Assembly: GCA_903632075.3 (NCBI GenBank)
Contig: CAHIKZ030000247.1
Location: 2,439,001-2,503,000 of the forward strand
Direction of reading: 5' to 3'
Source: Acanthosepion pharaonis
Taxonomy: Eukaryota; Mollusca; Cephalopoda; Sepiida; Sepiidae
DNA length: 64,000 nucleotides
The notes beneath the pieces were generated by a model. That model did no database searches. It was not told where the DNA came from and saw only the letters and a program-made list of their open reading frames with translations. Both the position numbers and the translations under genes were made by a program. Of this stretch, positions 34,701 through 46,745 are shown one piece after another (the stretch's first letter is position 1; the number at the start of each line of letters is the position of its first letter).

Positions 34701-35467
34701 AAATATGTCAGATTAAAAAGAAAACAGTGGTTTTTAGATACTGCTTTCCACATCACTCTTGATTTTCATTTTCAATCTTGACCTTCATATCTTTTCTTTC
34801 TCTTCTAGTAATTATAACTATAAAAAATCTTATCATTAAAAATTATGGCTAATTACTAAATTTTTTTCATGCACCAACATTACTGCAGATTTTAAGTAAC
34901 ACCGAGTTTCCATGCAACATGACACATTTTTTCTATAGTCTTGCTTACATTCAGGAAAATGCGACATTAGTTCCAGTTAAATGAGTATTTTTTACATTTA
35001 TTCATAGCTATTTTCAATACTATTTCAATTATTTTGTTTTGAATAACAAAAATTAAAACAAAGAATAATATTCATAGGAATCAAAATTACAATAAAAATG
35101 AAATAAACATGAATATATGTAGCGGAAGTAGATTACTTCCCTTAGACATTTAGTCACATGAATATTGTCGCGTGGTATCTGCATATATATCAGGGCGTTT
35201 TCAAAAATTTTTCTTTTCCCATTCTTCTGTTCCCTGAACAGCTGCTGCCCAGCATATAACTAATTTTTCCACAACAGTTAAGTACTTACAAGCTTTCTCT
35301 CTTTCTCTCTCACACGCGCACACAGACATACGCAAACACTTACTCACTGTTTCCAAAAATTGTTATTTTTTGGGAAATACAATGTTATTTTAAAAATGTT
35401 TCATTTGTTCGTCATTTGCATGTTAACTTTTGGTTGCCACTGCTTTTATTTGAGCTAGAAGTAATGA

Positions 35468-35469
<2 letters not shown>

Positions 35470-35521
<52 letters not shown>
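35470..35521. repeat. (TA)n microsatellite
   Basis: About 25 uninterrupted TA units. Confidence 0.9.
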
Positions 35522-35523
<2 letters not shown>

Positions 35524-36109
35524 AAATATACTTTTAAGGTATGCTATATTCATGGGTTAAAATGATCAATATCAGGTATAAAGCGTATGTAAATATAAAA
35601 GTGGACATTGAAATCAACACCCAGAGACGTCAGTCTGTTTCATACTTAAACGCAATTGTCATTTCATAACAACAATGTTGACAACTAAGTAAAAGAGGAA
35701 TGCCGTTCTTCGAAGTGTCAAAGATAATTTGTAGAGTCTACTGAAATAAAGTTTGGGAAAACAAATGTACGTGTATGTATGGATGTGTGAGCGCGTTCGC
35801 AATATGCGTAGATATGAATATATGTAGGTATGTGTGTGCGTGTGCTCCTGTGTGTGGGCGTATATACTTATAGATAGAAGTAACTCACTAAGGATGTTTC
35901 TTTTTCTGTATTCGACGTACTTGGGTGTTTGGGTAAGTATTTTATCTCACATAAGCTGATCTCTCTGTATAGTGCAAATACTCGAATGAAAAGGCTTTCT
36001 TCGGCGTGGTATTAGTAAATGAATGCATCGTCTCTGTGTGTCTGCTTTGGGTACTGCACATGTGGCTAATAGCGCGTTGAGAAATATAGGAACTACCTCT
36101 GCCTGGCTG

Positions 36110-36315
36110 TCTTCCCACTGGGAAATATACATGTCACCGTTTCCCCGTTGGGAAATATGTCCTCTCCAGAGACATAGAAATTCGGTCTGCTCGAATTCCT
36201 GTTGAGAAATATAAATATGGCCACACCACATGGCCTCGCCACTTTCCTGTTGTGAGAAATATGGTTTCTACAGAAACATAAAAGTCAGTTTGAATTTCCG
36301 TTGGGAATTATTACA
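36110..36315. repeat. diverged minisatellite
   Basis: Several degenerate units share TTCC, GTTGGGAAATAT, AGACATAGAAATTC-like and GAAATATGG segments with spacing near 65-75 bp. The open frames on both strands across it look like by-products of the repeat. Confidence 0.55.
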
Positions 36316-36565
36316 AGTAAGACCCTGTGTCTCTGCGACCTTTTCATACTGTTTGTTGTTGTATATGTGCTATATTTTCTCTGTGTGGGGTAAGTGTAAA
36401 TATTTGTATATAATTTTGTGCATGATTTAGCAGTATAAAGATCTCTTTGTGAACAAAGCATGTTTGTATTTCATTTTCTTTCAGTTATTTTGTTCCATCC
36501 GTGTATTAAGGTTTTCCTATATCATGGATATAATAATGCCCATAAAGAATTATAGGCTCTCTCTT

Positions 36566-37100
36566 TTTTTAATGATTTCATCCCAAGCAAGGCAATAAAG
36601 GCACTAGGGCGCAGAGGTTACCGAGTGTTAGAGAATATGATAAAAAACTAATATTAAGGAGAGAGTACAATAAAGGAATAAGAATTAAAACAGAATATAT
36701 TGCATTTAAAATTTTGAAGATCAAAGTTGACTGGGAAACAAGAAGCCGGAAGATAGTCCTACAAGCGAGAAGTGCGATGTAAGAAACTGTTAGCATATAA
36801 CTTACGGTTACATCTAGCCATTTCAACTGTAAATTGATGTGACCTTGCTGCCAATCTAGTAATGTGATTAAATTCATAAAGTCTAGGTACCATAGAAGAA
36901 AATTCATCAGAACAATTACCATGAAAGTATTTATAGAAAAGACACAGGGAAGTCGAAGTCGAAGTTGAAGTTGGAATTGGAGCTGGGTGAAGTGGTTGAC
37001 AAGCAGTCGACCAGAAAGAGAGAGAGAGGGGGGCAATGAGAATGAAAGCGTCCGCTTGCTGCTGTAATAAGGGAGGAAGTGAACTCAAGTTATCTGCAAT
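36566..37100 (-). pseudogene. LINE 3' end with ORF2 C-terminus, reverse strand
   Basis: Read on the - strand: TSLCLFYKYFHGNCSDEFSS, MVPRLYEFNHITRLAARSHQ, then YANSFLHRTSRL, and a stop. The 3' untranslated end has CTCTGCGCCCTAGTGCC and TGCTTGGGATGAAATCATT. The same tail, with CTAGTGGC and GCTTGGGGTGAAATGCTT before poly-A, follows the copies at 42560 and 44985, so this is one LINE family. The frame is broken by a stop after HRTSRL. Confidence 0.75.
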
Positions 37101-37789
37101 ATTGGCGCAATACTGCCAGTGAGCCCCCCTTATATCCTGATAGTGAAATAATTACGGCAACTACTAAGAACAAGAAGGGTGAACCCGAAAACTACTTCTC
37201 TCCTTTCAGAATGCTTTGCAATATTTGTTTTTTTTTTCTGGACTTTATTTCATATAGACTACTTTCTTGTAAAAAAAGCATTATTCTTTTTGTACCAGTT
37301 TCTTCCTTATATACATATACATAAATATTTCTTTGGACTCGAGTCGACTTGTTCATATTTGATTTTTCTGCTTGGCCCGATTCTCGCCCCAATGAACTTG
37401 CAAGTAGACCAGCTGAATCTTCTAGGATCTACGATTTGTTAATTGCTTGCCGGGATCAAAAAAATCACAACGTGGCTGGAAAGTGGAGTCAAATCGACAT
37501 TGTGAACCGTAAACTTTGATTGAACCTGTAATACTTGACCAGGACAGAACCAAAGGCCGGTCTTGTAGAGTACATCGATCCAGTGGGGTCTGGATATGTG
37601 TTACAAATTAATCCGTTCTATACAGCTAAAAATATTAATAAAAATACATTTTTAGACAGAATAACTTTAGTTAACACGCAGAAAACAATACGAAAGAAAT
37701 ATAAATGACAAATGAAATGAACATTTAACAACTTTACTTTTATTGAAGACTTGTTGGCGTATGTAAGACGGTAAATAGGAAGAGGGGGA

Positions 37790-38320
37790 GAGAGGTGTTA
37801 TTGTTTGGAAGAGGAATCACCCTCCATAAAGAATTCAGGTAAATCTTTTTCTGGGGTTATTTCCTTTCTCTGTCTTCGTGCCACTAGAACCTACTTGAGA
37901 CTGACTGGATTCCTCTCTCACTAAAAACCTATCCAGAGAAGTTTGTTTTTGCCTCCATTTTAAAATTTGCCTGAAATGTGTCAAGGCATTATCATTAAGC
38001 ATGTTTATGACACGGCTTACAACAGCCTTGTAGGGGGGGGGTATTTTACAACAAAACTTTGCACCTCAATCCATTTTGAACAAGTGTTTTTAATCACTGA
38101 AGAAGGAACGTTCTCCTCTCTCCTCCTCTGAAGCTATTTCCCCAGCTCCGGTTTGTTGGTAGCCAGCCGATGATCTTGGAGTTTTTCAGTGGACAGCTCT
38201 TTCCTGTGCTCATGTATCATTGTACAGATTCCTCAACATCCTGCCCACTCACATCTAAGTCCAGTGACTTTATACTGGTGTGGGACTTCGGGGTTAAAAT
38301 GAACTAGAAAGATGATAAGG
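37790..38320 (-). pseudogene. Tigger transposase C-terminal fragment
   Basis: Shifting - strand frames read HRKELSTEKLQDH, NVPSSVIKNTCSKWIEVQSF and HFRQILKWRQKQTSLDRFLV. The 'QTSLDRF' ending and the ELSxEEL region are characteristic of the C-terminus of pogo/Tigger transposases. The DNA-binding CENP-B-type domain and the DDE core are absent. Confidence 0.75.
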
Positions 38321-38820
38321 ACGAGGAAACATGGGTAATTTTAACAAAACAAGATAAGGAATTTATTTACGGATTTACACTCTTCAAGTAGTGTCAGTAG
38401 CTCGTTTCAGGAAAATAAATCAGAAATTTTTAAAGTCCGTAGTTTCAACGAATTGTCATGAAGAGTAAATTGTCATAGAACAGAAATGATCTGACACAAA
38501 ATAATATTCAAATATGTTTACAACAAAGCTAAGAGTGCATGTTCACAGGAGTTATATACGGTTGCATACATTCAAAAGTAGACGAAGAGAGATAGTTTGA
38601 AATACTTAGATTTCTTGAATTGTTGAAATAAAATTCTTTGAAGTGTCAAGTGCTTGGTTAAAGCTGTTAATATAATTGGCGAGTAATTTGAAAATTTTAA
38701 GTTGAACACATGAACAGAAGTAAAACCTTTCACATGACTTCAGACACTCTTCAATTATTAATTAATTTTTTTCTTCATTTTTTTTTTTTTATCAAAACGG
38801 ATTCCGCTCAACGGTTAATT

Positions 38821-38884
38821 TCTGTGAAGAGAAATTGCTTTTGGTCCAATGAAAACCATTGGGCCAAAAAAGCAATTTCACAGA
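38821..38884. repeat. imperfect hairpin inside the Tigger element
   Basis: TCTGTGAA...AAATTGCTTTT...CCAATG is followed after five bases by its near complement CATTGGGCCAAAAAAGCAAT and TTCACAGA. Confidence 0.75.
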
Positions 38885-39339
38885 GGCTCGTAAATTTGTT
38901 TCCGTCTTTTTCCTCAGCTTGTCCGAATTTGGAGGAAGTGGGTAAAGGAAGTTATTATTTCATACGCGCCACAGTTTCCCCAAAGACACACATAACTTTC
39001 TTTGGATAGAAAAACTAAAAAGAAAACTAAATTAAACACGCATATAAAAATTATTTGAATTTAAATGTTTCGTACTAAGGGGGATGCTCACTTATCGAGA
39101 GACAAAGACAGACTGAATCACGCACACGGAATGTTTTGTGTGGGAGCTTGGCTTGGGGAAGTCACGTGGTAGCAAGCAAACAGGAATAATACAGATTCGT
39201 AACGGAAGTGTTGATTTCCTTGCTCGATAACCGAGGGGTTAAACTATTTCACAAACATTGAACATATTTTCGCTGAAAAAAAGTGAACGTTAATCGAATC
39301 ATGCAATAACGGAGGTGCTCGATAGCCGAGTTTCCACTG

Positions 39340-40784
39340 TACTTAAACTTTAACAGACAAATGTAGCACATCAAATTTATTTTATTAAGAGTTCGACTTT
39401 TTTTTTTAAAAATATACTTCTCCCAAAAGTAAAGTGATGTTTAAGACAAACCTAGACTATTAATATTTATTTATTTATCTCCACTTAAAAAAAAATATTT
39501 ATTTATTTTTTAATTATCTTATATTAATTACTTAATATTAATTTATTTTTGATATTGCATACTAGTAAATAATGGATTTTTCTTCATATAACTGTTCAGG
39601 CTGTTTTCAGACCGGTAATTAGTACTGTTTAATTAAAAACCAAGCATTTACTTAAATAATCTGTAAAATAACGTATAAACAGAAAAATAAAATTTATATA
39701 ACCGTAAAAAAAAAATTCTGAAAAATTGCGCAAAAATGAAAGTAGAAAATTTACTAGAATTTTAAAAAAACAAAAAAACAAGTTAAGAACTTGTGAAGAT
39801 TGTTGTAGTTGCTTCAATATGACCTTGCTATCCAAAAATTGATCTGATGGATATATTTGAAGATGTCATAAAAACTAGCTGTGGGGAAAAAAAAATCTTT
39901 CAGAAAAAAAGGCTAATTTATTCATACTCAAACAATAGGGAATTGCTTGCTTCATCTAAAGCGTTTTCCTAGAGAAAAATACCAACAATCATCTGCACGA
40001 ATCCCCCAAAAATCAAAAAATTTATTTGAAAATAAAAAAAAGAATAAACGATATAAAATTAAATTTTAACTCACTATTTTGCGCATGCGTATTATGACTC
40101 GGTTCTAGAGTTAACCAAAATTTTAGATTACCACGCCAAATTAAAAATTACACATATCGAAATAGATGGGCGTTGAAACTGATCCCCCGCCCTCCCCAAA
40201 AATATTTCCACAAGGTTTTATAATAAAATTAATAATATATTCAATGTTCATTGATTAATGAATAGAAACGCAGAAAATTACATCTAAATCGGATTGTTCC
40301 TTTATTTGTGGCAAATTAAAAAAAAAAAACGAGTTTTGTTTTGTGGATTTATTTTTTCGTTTACTTTTTATTTTTTGGCTTCCATTTAGGAATAAATGCA
40401 TCCATTTTAGTGGTGTCTAGTAAGTTAAATACGAGAGTAAAAAAATAGTAAGTTTTTTTTTACTTTTAAAATGAAAAAGGCATTTTATTTTTTTACGAAT
40501 ATAGTCTGACGAAGAGCCAATTATTTACTTACATCCTGTCATTTTCAAAAAATAAACAAAGTATGCTAAATAAATTATAATGAACAGTATTTGAGTTTTA
40601 ATCAAAGTCAACGTAATTTTTAAAGGATCCAGTGCCGATTACGATTGTCCAAAAAATGTTATGACTTCCTGTTCCTGAATTTGTCGGCCATTTTGTTACC
40701 ATAACAACATAACAAATAAAGCATACAGTACATTTCCAATTTTTACAGATTTTGGGACCCGAAAAATAAATATATATATATAAT

Positions 40785-40835
<51 letters not shown>

Positions 40836-41460
40836 CTGGCAGTACTGTCACAGGTCAGTTGTTTAAAAAATATTGGAGCAATTACTAAGATGAGCTTATC
40901 TATTTTTTAAATTTACCTGCATGTGTACAGTAGTACACCCATGAGTTTACTTTTTTTTAGTGTTTTTAATTCTTTCCCAAATAAATGAATTTTTAAAAAA
41001 TCCCCCAGAAGAGATATTGGGAAAGTTTAAATTTTCTATATTCATGAAAAATTATATTAGTAACATTTGACCAATATCATAATATAATTAAAAAAATTAA
41101 ATTAACAATGACTTGTAATTATTATATTTCATTTTTTAGTCACCACACACATATACTCAAAAATATCATAATTTTGGAAATGTTTCATTTGTTGATAAGA
41201 GACATTAAAATTATTTTCTTGAAAATTATGGAAGTATTGGGAAAATTACTAACATTGAAAATCAAATCCCATTTTAAATTATTTTATCTGTATACCTAAT
41301 TTTGATGTCCATTATGATTTTCTATCCAATCAATTTTCTATTTAACTAGTTGAAAAAAATAAGCAGTATAGTATTTATTAATAGTATTTATTTTTAGTAT
41401 TTACATTTAAACATTGTATTTATTAATTTGATCTAATGGGAACAAATTTGATACTTTAGG
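39340..41460. other. AT-rich non-coding sequence
   Basis: No gene or transposon could be read here apart from a long TA tract at 40769-40831. Confidence 0.5.
40769..40831. repeat. (TA)n microsatellite
   Basis: A TA run with a few interruptions at its left side. Confidence 0.9.
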
Positions 41461-42044
41461 CCAGTGTTTCCTAAACTACACTGCAGTGCACTGGTCGATC
41501 ACAAAAGAGCAAAATTATATTTTGAAATGTGAAAAATATAAACTGAAATTCATAATGAAGTTCATATATAACTATCAGTTACAAATAAAAATGATGATTG
41601 ATTCCACTTACAGTGTTGTTAAATTGGAGACTGTGTAACAAGTACATGTCAACAATGTGAGCTGAATCTCTGCAGTGCAACAAGCTCACAGCTGTGTAGT
41701 TGGCTATGTGAGGTTTATGTACAACGTGCACCAAAATATTCTTATATGTCCTAAAGTGTACTGTAAGTCAGAAAAAATTGGATTTAGCTTAATTGGGACC
41801 TCAAAAACAATTACTACTGTTTAGTTTTTATTGGATGCTCTTTATTTGTAGCCTTGTGTCAGACTGATTAGTCAATACTTATTGCTTGATGGACAATATA
41901 TATTTCATTCTTTTATTACATAAAACATTGCCAACCATTGTTATTATTAATTTTTGACTAGTATTTAATTTCATCTTAATTTTTTAATAGCTTTTTATTT
42001 CAGATATACTCATGTCAGTGAGTAGACATTTATAATATTTAGTT

Positions 42045-42150
42045 TTGTTTATTTACATTATTCAGACTGTTGTCCTCATCTTTATTGCCATATTCAAAAC
42101 GTTTCGACCATTGTACGCCCCAGCCATCTTCAGGTGATATAGGTTGGAAT
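42045..42150 (-). repeat. SINE tail fragment, reverse orientation
   Basis: On the - strand it reads CACCTGAAGATGGCTGGGGC, GTACAATGGTCG and ATATGGCAATAAAGATGAGG, matching the tail half of the SINE family at 51775. Confidence 0.7.
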
Positions 42151-42559
42151 TTTTTAATAAAAAGATTTCTTTTCAAATTTATTTCTTTATAAAATGTTAA
42201 ATAATAAATTTTTATAAAATAGCAAATAACAAATATCACATTGTATTTGATTCAGATATATTTACAATCTTGTAAATAAACATTGCCGAGGAGTCAAAAG
42301 TGTATAGCAGAGTCAACAGAAAAAAAAATCCTTTTGAAATACCATTTTTTGTGGGCATGAAAGCTAAATGTTGCTTTTTCCATCTTGTAGATCTCACTGG
42401 GGGCATTAATTTAAGATACAGCTTATGATGATGTTTGATGTGTACCCTGTAATGTTGTTGGTTGGGTGTCATTTGTTATTTGCTGACTAAGTTTTGAGGT
42501 TTCTTTGGTCATAGCTATTTTACTTGTTGCTGTTTGGGTGGTTGTGTATGTAGGTTTGG

Positions 42560-43018
42560 TACTTTGTCTTGTCTCTTTTGGTATTGAACAGATGTAAACT
42601 CTGTTTTACCTCATTTTTTACTGGATTCTATCATGGGGTATCTGGATGTTTTATCTTTGCTGATAAGCTGCATTCGCTGGTTCCCAGACTTCATGAGTTC
42701 AAGCTGGCATCCTGCTCTCATCCTTTCACTGTCAAAACTCCTAAATGTAGCCATCTCTTCTACTCCAATAGCTTCATGTCTCGCACCTCTCGCCTATGGA
42801 AACTCCCTTCCCTATTCCAGTTTCCCTGAGAGCTATAATCTTCAGCTATTCAAATGTAATGTCAATCGACATCTCCAGTTGCCTTGATCTATCTACTACT
42901 CTTCTCCTCATCCTTTCTTCTATCACTCCTATCTGATCTTGCTTCAAATTTTCTGTAACCCCTTGTGTCCTAGTGGCTTCCCGCCTTGCTTGGGGTGAAA
43001 TGCTTAAAAAAAAAAAAA
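42560..43018 (+). pseudogene. LINE 3' end with ORF2 C-terminus and poly-A
   Basis: Two overlapping frames give LHSLVPRLHEFK, YSNSFMSRTSRLWKLP and FPESYNLQLFKCNVNRHLQL, then stop. The 3' UTR has CCCCTTGTGTCCTAGTGGC and GCTTGGGGTGAAATGCTT followed by 12 or so A. One frameshift separates the two frames. It is inserted in gypsy remnant B in the opposite orientation. Confidence 0.8.
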
Positions 43019-43019
43019 T

Positions 43020-43625
43020 GTCTGCTGGACTTCAGATTTTCATTTCTGAGTATTTGGTTGGTTTCTGGTTTCCACCTGATCTGGCATTGCGGTGATTTTG
43101 GTTGAGAAGGTTATTTTATATTTTTTTGCATTTTTGATGAATGTTCATCTTAATGAAAGTAAAGTGTAATATGAGTCCTCCTTTGTTTATTGACATTTGA
43201 TGAGAGTTTTCATTATTGTTTGTATATATCTCTCAATGAGTCCATAGCCTTTGGGGAAGGATGTTGTGATTGTGAATACATAAGTTTTGGCTAATTCCCT
43301 AAATTCACATGATGTGAATTGGATACTGTTTTCACATATAAGTGCTTCAGGTATATTGCTTGAGCTGATGGTTCAGTACTCATATTTTTCAATTTCATGA
43401 TAAACAGGAACTTAGAATAATAACAGACCTTGGTAGGTACCATTCTTGGTTTATAAAAAATAGGTTTGATCCTACTGCATATCATGGTCTGTTTGGTATT
43501 TCAGGGAAACACACATCTTCTTTTAGCTGTGGATTCTTATCTTTCTGGTATATGTGATATTTCGAAATCATCTTCTTGATGTCTTTGTATATGCCTCTCC
43601 AGTACACTTATAGGATATAAACTCT
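43020..43625 (-). pseudogene. integrase fragment of gypsy remnant B
   Basis: The - strand frames read NRPWYAVGSNLFF, VCYYSKFLFIMKLKN and FTITTSSPRYPK-like segments with several stops. These fit the integrase core: the first strand, the YSK/FP motif and the SSPxYP segment before the catalytic Glu. Confidence 0.65.
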
Positions 43626-43629
43626 TATA

Positions 43630-44500
43630 TCTTATGGCCAATAAGTGAAGCACAAACAAATAAAAGACACCAACAAATAAATCCTACAAAAATCACTAGA
43701 TATGAAAAAACTTTACAATTCTGTACAAAACATAGCTCCAAAATTAAATAAATGCTTTCTGAAACCTGATTGGATATGACAAGTCATGTGATGTGCTCTC
43801 TATGATTGAACTCCAAATAACCTTGAAATAGGTTAAGGCTTGGGTTACTTTGTATATTCCTGTGCGAAACTCAGATAGAATTTGTGAGCTGGTCACTGAC
43901 TCACCATAAGCCATAAAAACAGCTTGTCAGTGACAGTCAAGGGCCATACCTGAAACAGAACAGACAGTGACAGATCTGAAATGGAACAGTCAGTGAACAG
44001 GCCTGGCCACGATACATGTTACCATGATAACATGCTAATCTGAGATGATCTTTCTACATACAACGCCACAATAAAAGTAAGTTTATCTCAGTTTCTCTTT
44101 GTTTCCTGTGTTTTATTAGTGTTTTTTTAGTGTGTACTTCACATACACATATTGGGATACATGTCATTTCAAACTTTACAGACTCACTTGCAACAAAATA
44201 ATTTTGAACTTTGCAGACTCACTTGCAACCAAGCACTTCAAATTATGCAGACTCACATGCGACAAAAATCATTTTGAACACTCAAACTATTGGCTCCTTC
44301 ATGGCCACAACAAAGAACATTTATTTTTAACATGTAAATATATGTACCATTGTATAAATGTTACTGTAATATTTCACTTCTTTTTCTGTGAAGATCATTT
44401 TATCATGTTGTTTATGATTTTGTATTGTAATTTGTGAACATGACACTTGGATTTTATTTTTCCACCTAAACTTCAGGTAGACTGACCCAAACACTACAGA
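43630..44500. other. unidentified block inside gypsy remnant B
   Basis: This stretch separates the integrase and RNase H parts. It contains AATAAAAG near 44072 and three degenerate tandem units of about 35 bp (44166-44280) sharing GCAGACTCACTTGC. It may be a solo LTR or other insertion. I found no convincing ends. Confidence 0.35.
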
Positions 44501-44639
44501 TTATACGCTCATTTTGGTTTTTCTATTCCTATGTAGCTTTGGTGAATTTTCTGAAGGATTTCTGGTTATAATGTTCTGGTTATTATCAAACTTACCCTCG
44601 GTAGTAGAACATCATTTTCTAATGAGATGTTGTCTTTGA

Positions 44640-45790
44640 TAGACAAATTATGCTGTATCCCAGATTGTATCTGGTATCATTATTCTGGCTACCTGTTGTG
44701 AGAGCATCCACATTGTTTTGTCTTTATTGGGCTGGTCTTTAATCTGTTCTAATTTCTTGCTAGTCAGGCTGTCAAGGTGGCATATTTTGATACCCATGTC
44801 TTTCATTCCAAATTTGTCACTTGCAGAAATGTGTGACAGGGCATCAGCTTGCACCATATCTTTTCCTGGTTTGTATGAGAGTGAAGTCATACACTGCTAA
44901 CCAGAGTAAACATTGGTTGCTGCCTTGTGCAGGTTCTTTTTATGGATTTGTCCTAATAGGCAATGATCACTTTCTATTGAAAATTGAGCTGCCATATTGA
45001 TAGTTATGGAACTTTACACACCCATATACTACTAACAACAACTCCCTTTTACTGTTCAAATAGTTAAATGCAACTGCCAATTCTAATCTAGCAGTTTCTT
45101 TTCTCATACTACCCAACAGTGAAACTCCCTTCCTCTTACTTGCTTCTCTGATAACTACAATCTTCAAAAATTTAAATGCACTGTCAATCATCATCTTCTG
45201 TTGCCTTGATCCTTTTTCTTCTTTTATCCTTTCCTCAATCCCTTCTATACAGTCTTTTCTCTCACTTTCACTCTCTGTAACCCCCTGCGTGCTAGTGGCA
45301 CTTCCACCATGCTTGGGGTGAAATGCTTAAAAAAACCCAAAAAAACTCTCTCTTGATGTTAGCATACCTAGATTCTGATGGTATATTTGCTTTTGGTGCA
45401 AATTCTATTGATTTTCCTACCTGTAGCAATACTGCACCTGAACCTGTGATAGATGGATCTACCTGTAACTCTAATGGATTGTTTCAGTTGCAATAGCAGA
45501 ACTTGGTTACACTGCATATTATTCCTTTGAGTTTATCAAATTTTTTTGATGGCCTGCAGTCCATTAAAATGTCACATATTCCTTCATCAGTTCTTTGAGG
45601 CTTGCCATATAGTCTGACATCTTTGGAATAAATGAGCTTATGTATTGAATCATATCAAGAAAACTATGCACTTCTTTCTTGTCTTTAGGTGATTTCATTG
45701 TTGGTTATGGCTTTGACATTTTCTGGGTTTGGCTTTATTCCAGTGGCAAAAATTATGGAATTAGCACACTTAGAGGATGTTCATTTTGGT
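44640..45790 (-). pseudogene. reverse transcriptase/RNase H fragments of gypsy remnant B
   Basis: From the right: GIKPNPENVKAI, HSFLDMIQYISSFI (frameshifted), then LQVDPSITGSGAVLLQ (RNase H start), SESRYANIKRE, an inserted LINE (44985-45346), then DHCLLGQIHKK and LSYKPGKDMVQADALSHI, the usual end of gypsy RNase H. Removing the LINE restores the order. Several stops are present. Confidence 0.8.
44985..45346 (+). pseudogene. LINE 3' end inserted in gypsy remnant B
   Basis: It reads NSLPLTCFSDNYNLQKFKCT then VNHHLLLP and stop, followed by CCCCCTGCGTGCTAGTGGCA and GCTTGGGGTGAAATGCTT and an A-rich tail. It is the same family as 42560-43018. Its ends fall exactly where the RNase H frame breaks. 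Confidence 0.75.
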
Positions 45791-46089
45791 TTTTATTTAC
45801 CATTAAATAAACTAATCACAGATAAATAACTAAATATGTTTTATTTAATAGCTTCATAAATTATACTTAAAAGAAACTAGATTAAATTATTTAAATAAAT
45901 GTTGTAATTTTTTCCAAGCCATTTTCCAATATTATGAAATAATTCAATATTGAGAGAAAAATTATACAATTCATCAGCAAAAAAAATTAGAATTAATCTG
46001 CTCCACCTCAAGTTTTTATGACAGCCATAATTCTTTAAGGTAGAGATTTCACTAATATAAAGCAAAGTGGGCCTAAAATTCCTGAATAG

Positions 46090-46745
46090 TGGTTAATAGA
46101 TTTTCTTTGGTGGATGGAGCCTTCTTATGGACCATTTAAAAAAAAAATTCTACCATAAATTCTTAACTGGATTTAGATCTGGATTGTTTGCTGGCCATGT
46201 CATTGATTTTATATACCTTTCTTGAAGAAAAATTTTACTCTGTGACAAGATGCATTATTATCTTGAAAATGCCTTCATTATCACCAAACCAATTTTCTAT
46301 TGATGAAATGATAAAATTATCAAGGATACCTGGTCCTTTAAATGTCACCTCATATCATTAATTACTTGGGAAATTTACTTGTTTTCTTCAGGCAGTCATC
46401 TTTATATGTTTCATTTGAATGGCATCAAACAAAAATTCCAGTATCATCACTTTGGCCAAGGCAAATTCCCGATTCAATGTTGACATGCCATTATTGTTTC
46501 TCTTTAGCCTATTTTAATTTAATTTTCTTCTCTGTGTGTTTTAGTGCTGGTTTTTGCTTGGTTTTTCTGTATGTAAATCCCATTTCATTCATCCAATTTC
46601 TTACAATTCTGTCATATAAACACTGACTCCTGTTCCAACCATTTTCTTTTACATTTTCCATTTTCAAGGCAAAATCCAAATGAACATCAGCTGAGTGTGA
46701 TAATTCCATATGTTTTGCTTCAGGTTATATTCTATTTAATATCTT
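46090..46745 (-). pseudogene. Tc1-like transposase fragment
   Basis: The - strand frames read HSADVHLDFALKMENVKENG, QSDDTGIFV with CHSNETYKDDCLKKTSKFP, then FQDNNASCHRVKFF and IQIQLRIYG/MVHKKAPSTKE-type ends. This is the order of the Tc1-like DDE domain with its second Asp region (DNASCHRA). Frames change several times and no inverted termini were found. Confidence 0.65.

Larger units (their letters stand above)
37581..39339 (-). mobile_element. pogo/Tigger-type DNA transposon, internally deleted
   Basis: The outer ends are inverted CAGTGG (37581) and CCACTG (39339). The right end contains, on the - strand, ACTCGGCTATCGAGCACC and a second CTCGGTTATCGAGCAAGG, typical of Tigger ends. A TA follows the right end. 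Length is about 1.76 kb against about 2.5 kb for full elements. Only the C-terminal part of the transposase is left. Confidence 0.75.
42230..45790 (-). mobile_element. Ty3/gypsy remnant B with nested insertions
   Basis: On the - strand the order is reverse transcriptase and RNase H (45790 to 45346 and 44984 to 44640), integrase (43625 to 43020) and a C-terminal stretch with MPPVRSTR (near 42400). Two LINE 3' ends (42560-43018 and 44985-45346) and an unexplained block (about 43630-44500) interrupt it. All frames are broken. No LTR could be assigned. Confidence 0.75.

Noticed and set aside
35117..35291. Possible solo LTR from TGTAGCGG to TTACA
   Set aside because: No flanking duplication, and the ends are not supported by a second copy in the window.
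36578..37036. A 152-codon - strand frame, the longest in the window
   Set aside because: It is an off-frame reading of the LINE fragment; the family match is in the neighbouring frame (36759-37088).
41461..41780. Possible second hAT-like element beginning CAGTGTTTCCTAAACT
   Set aside because: Only one terminus could be seen; no inverted partner or target duplication was found.
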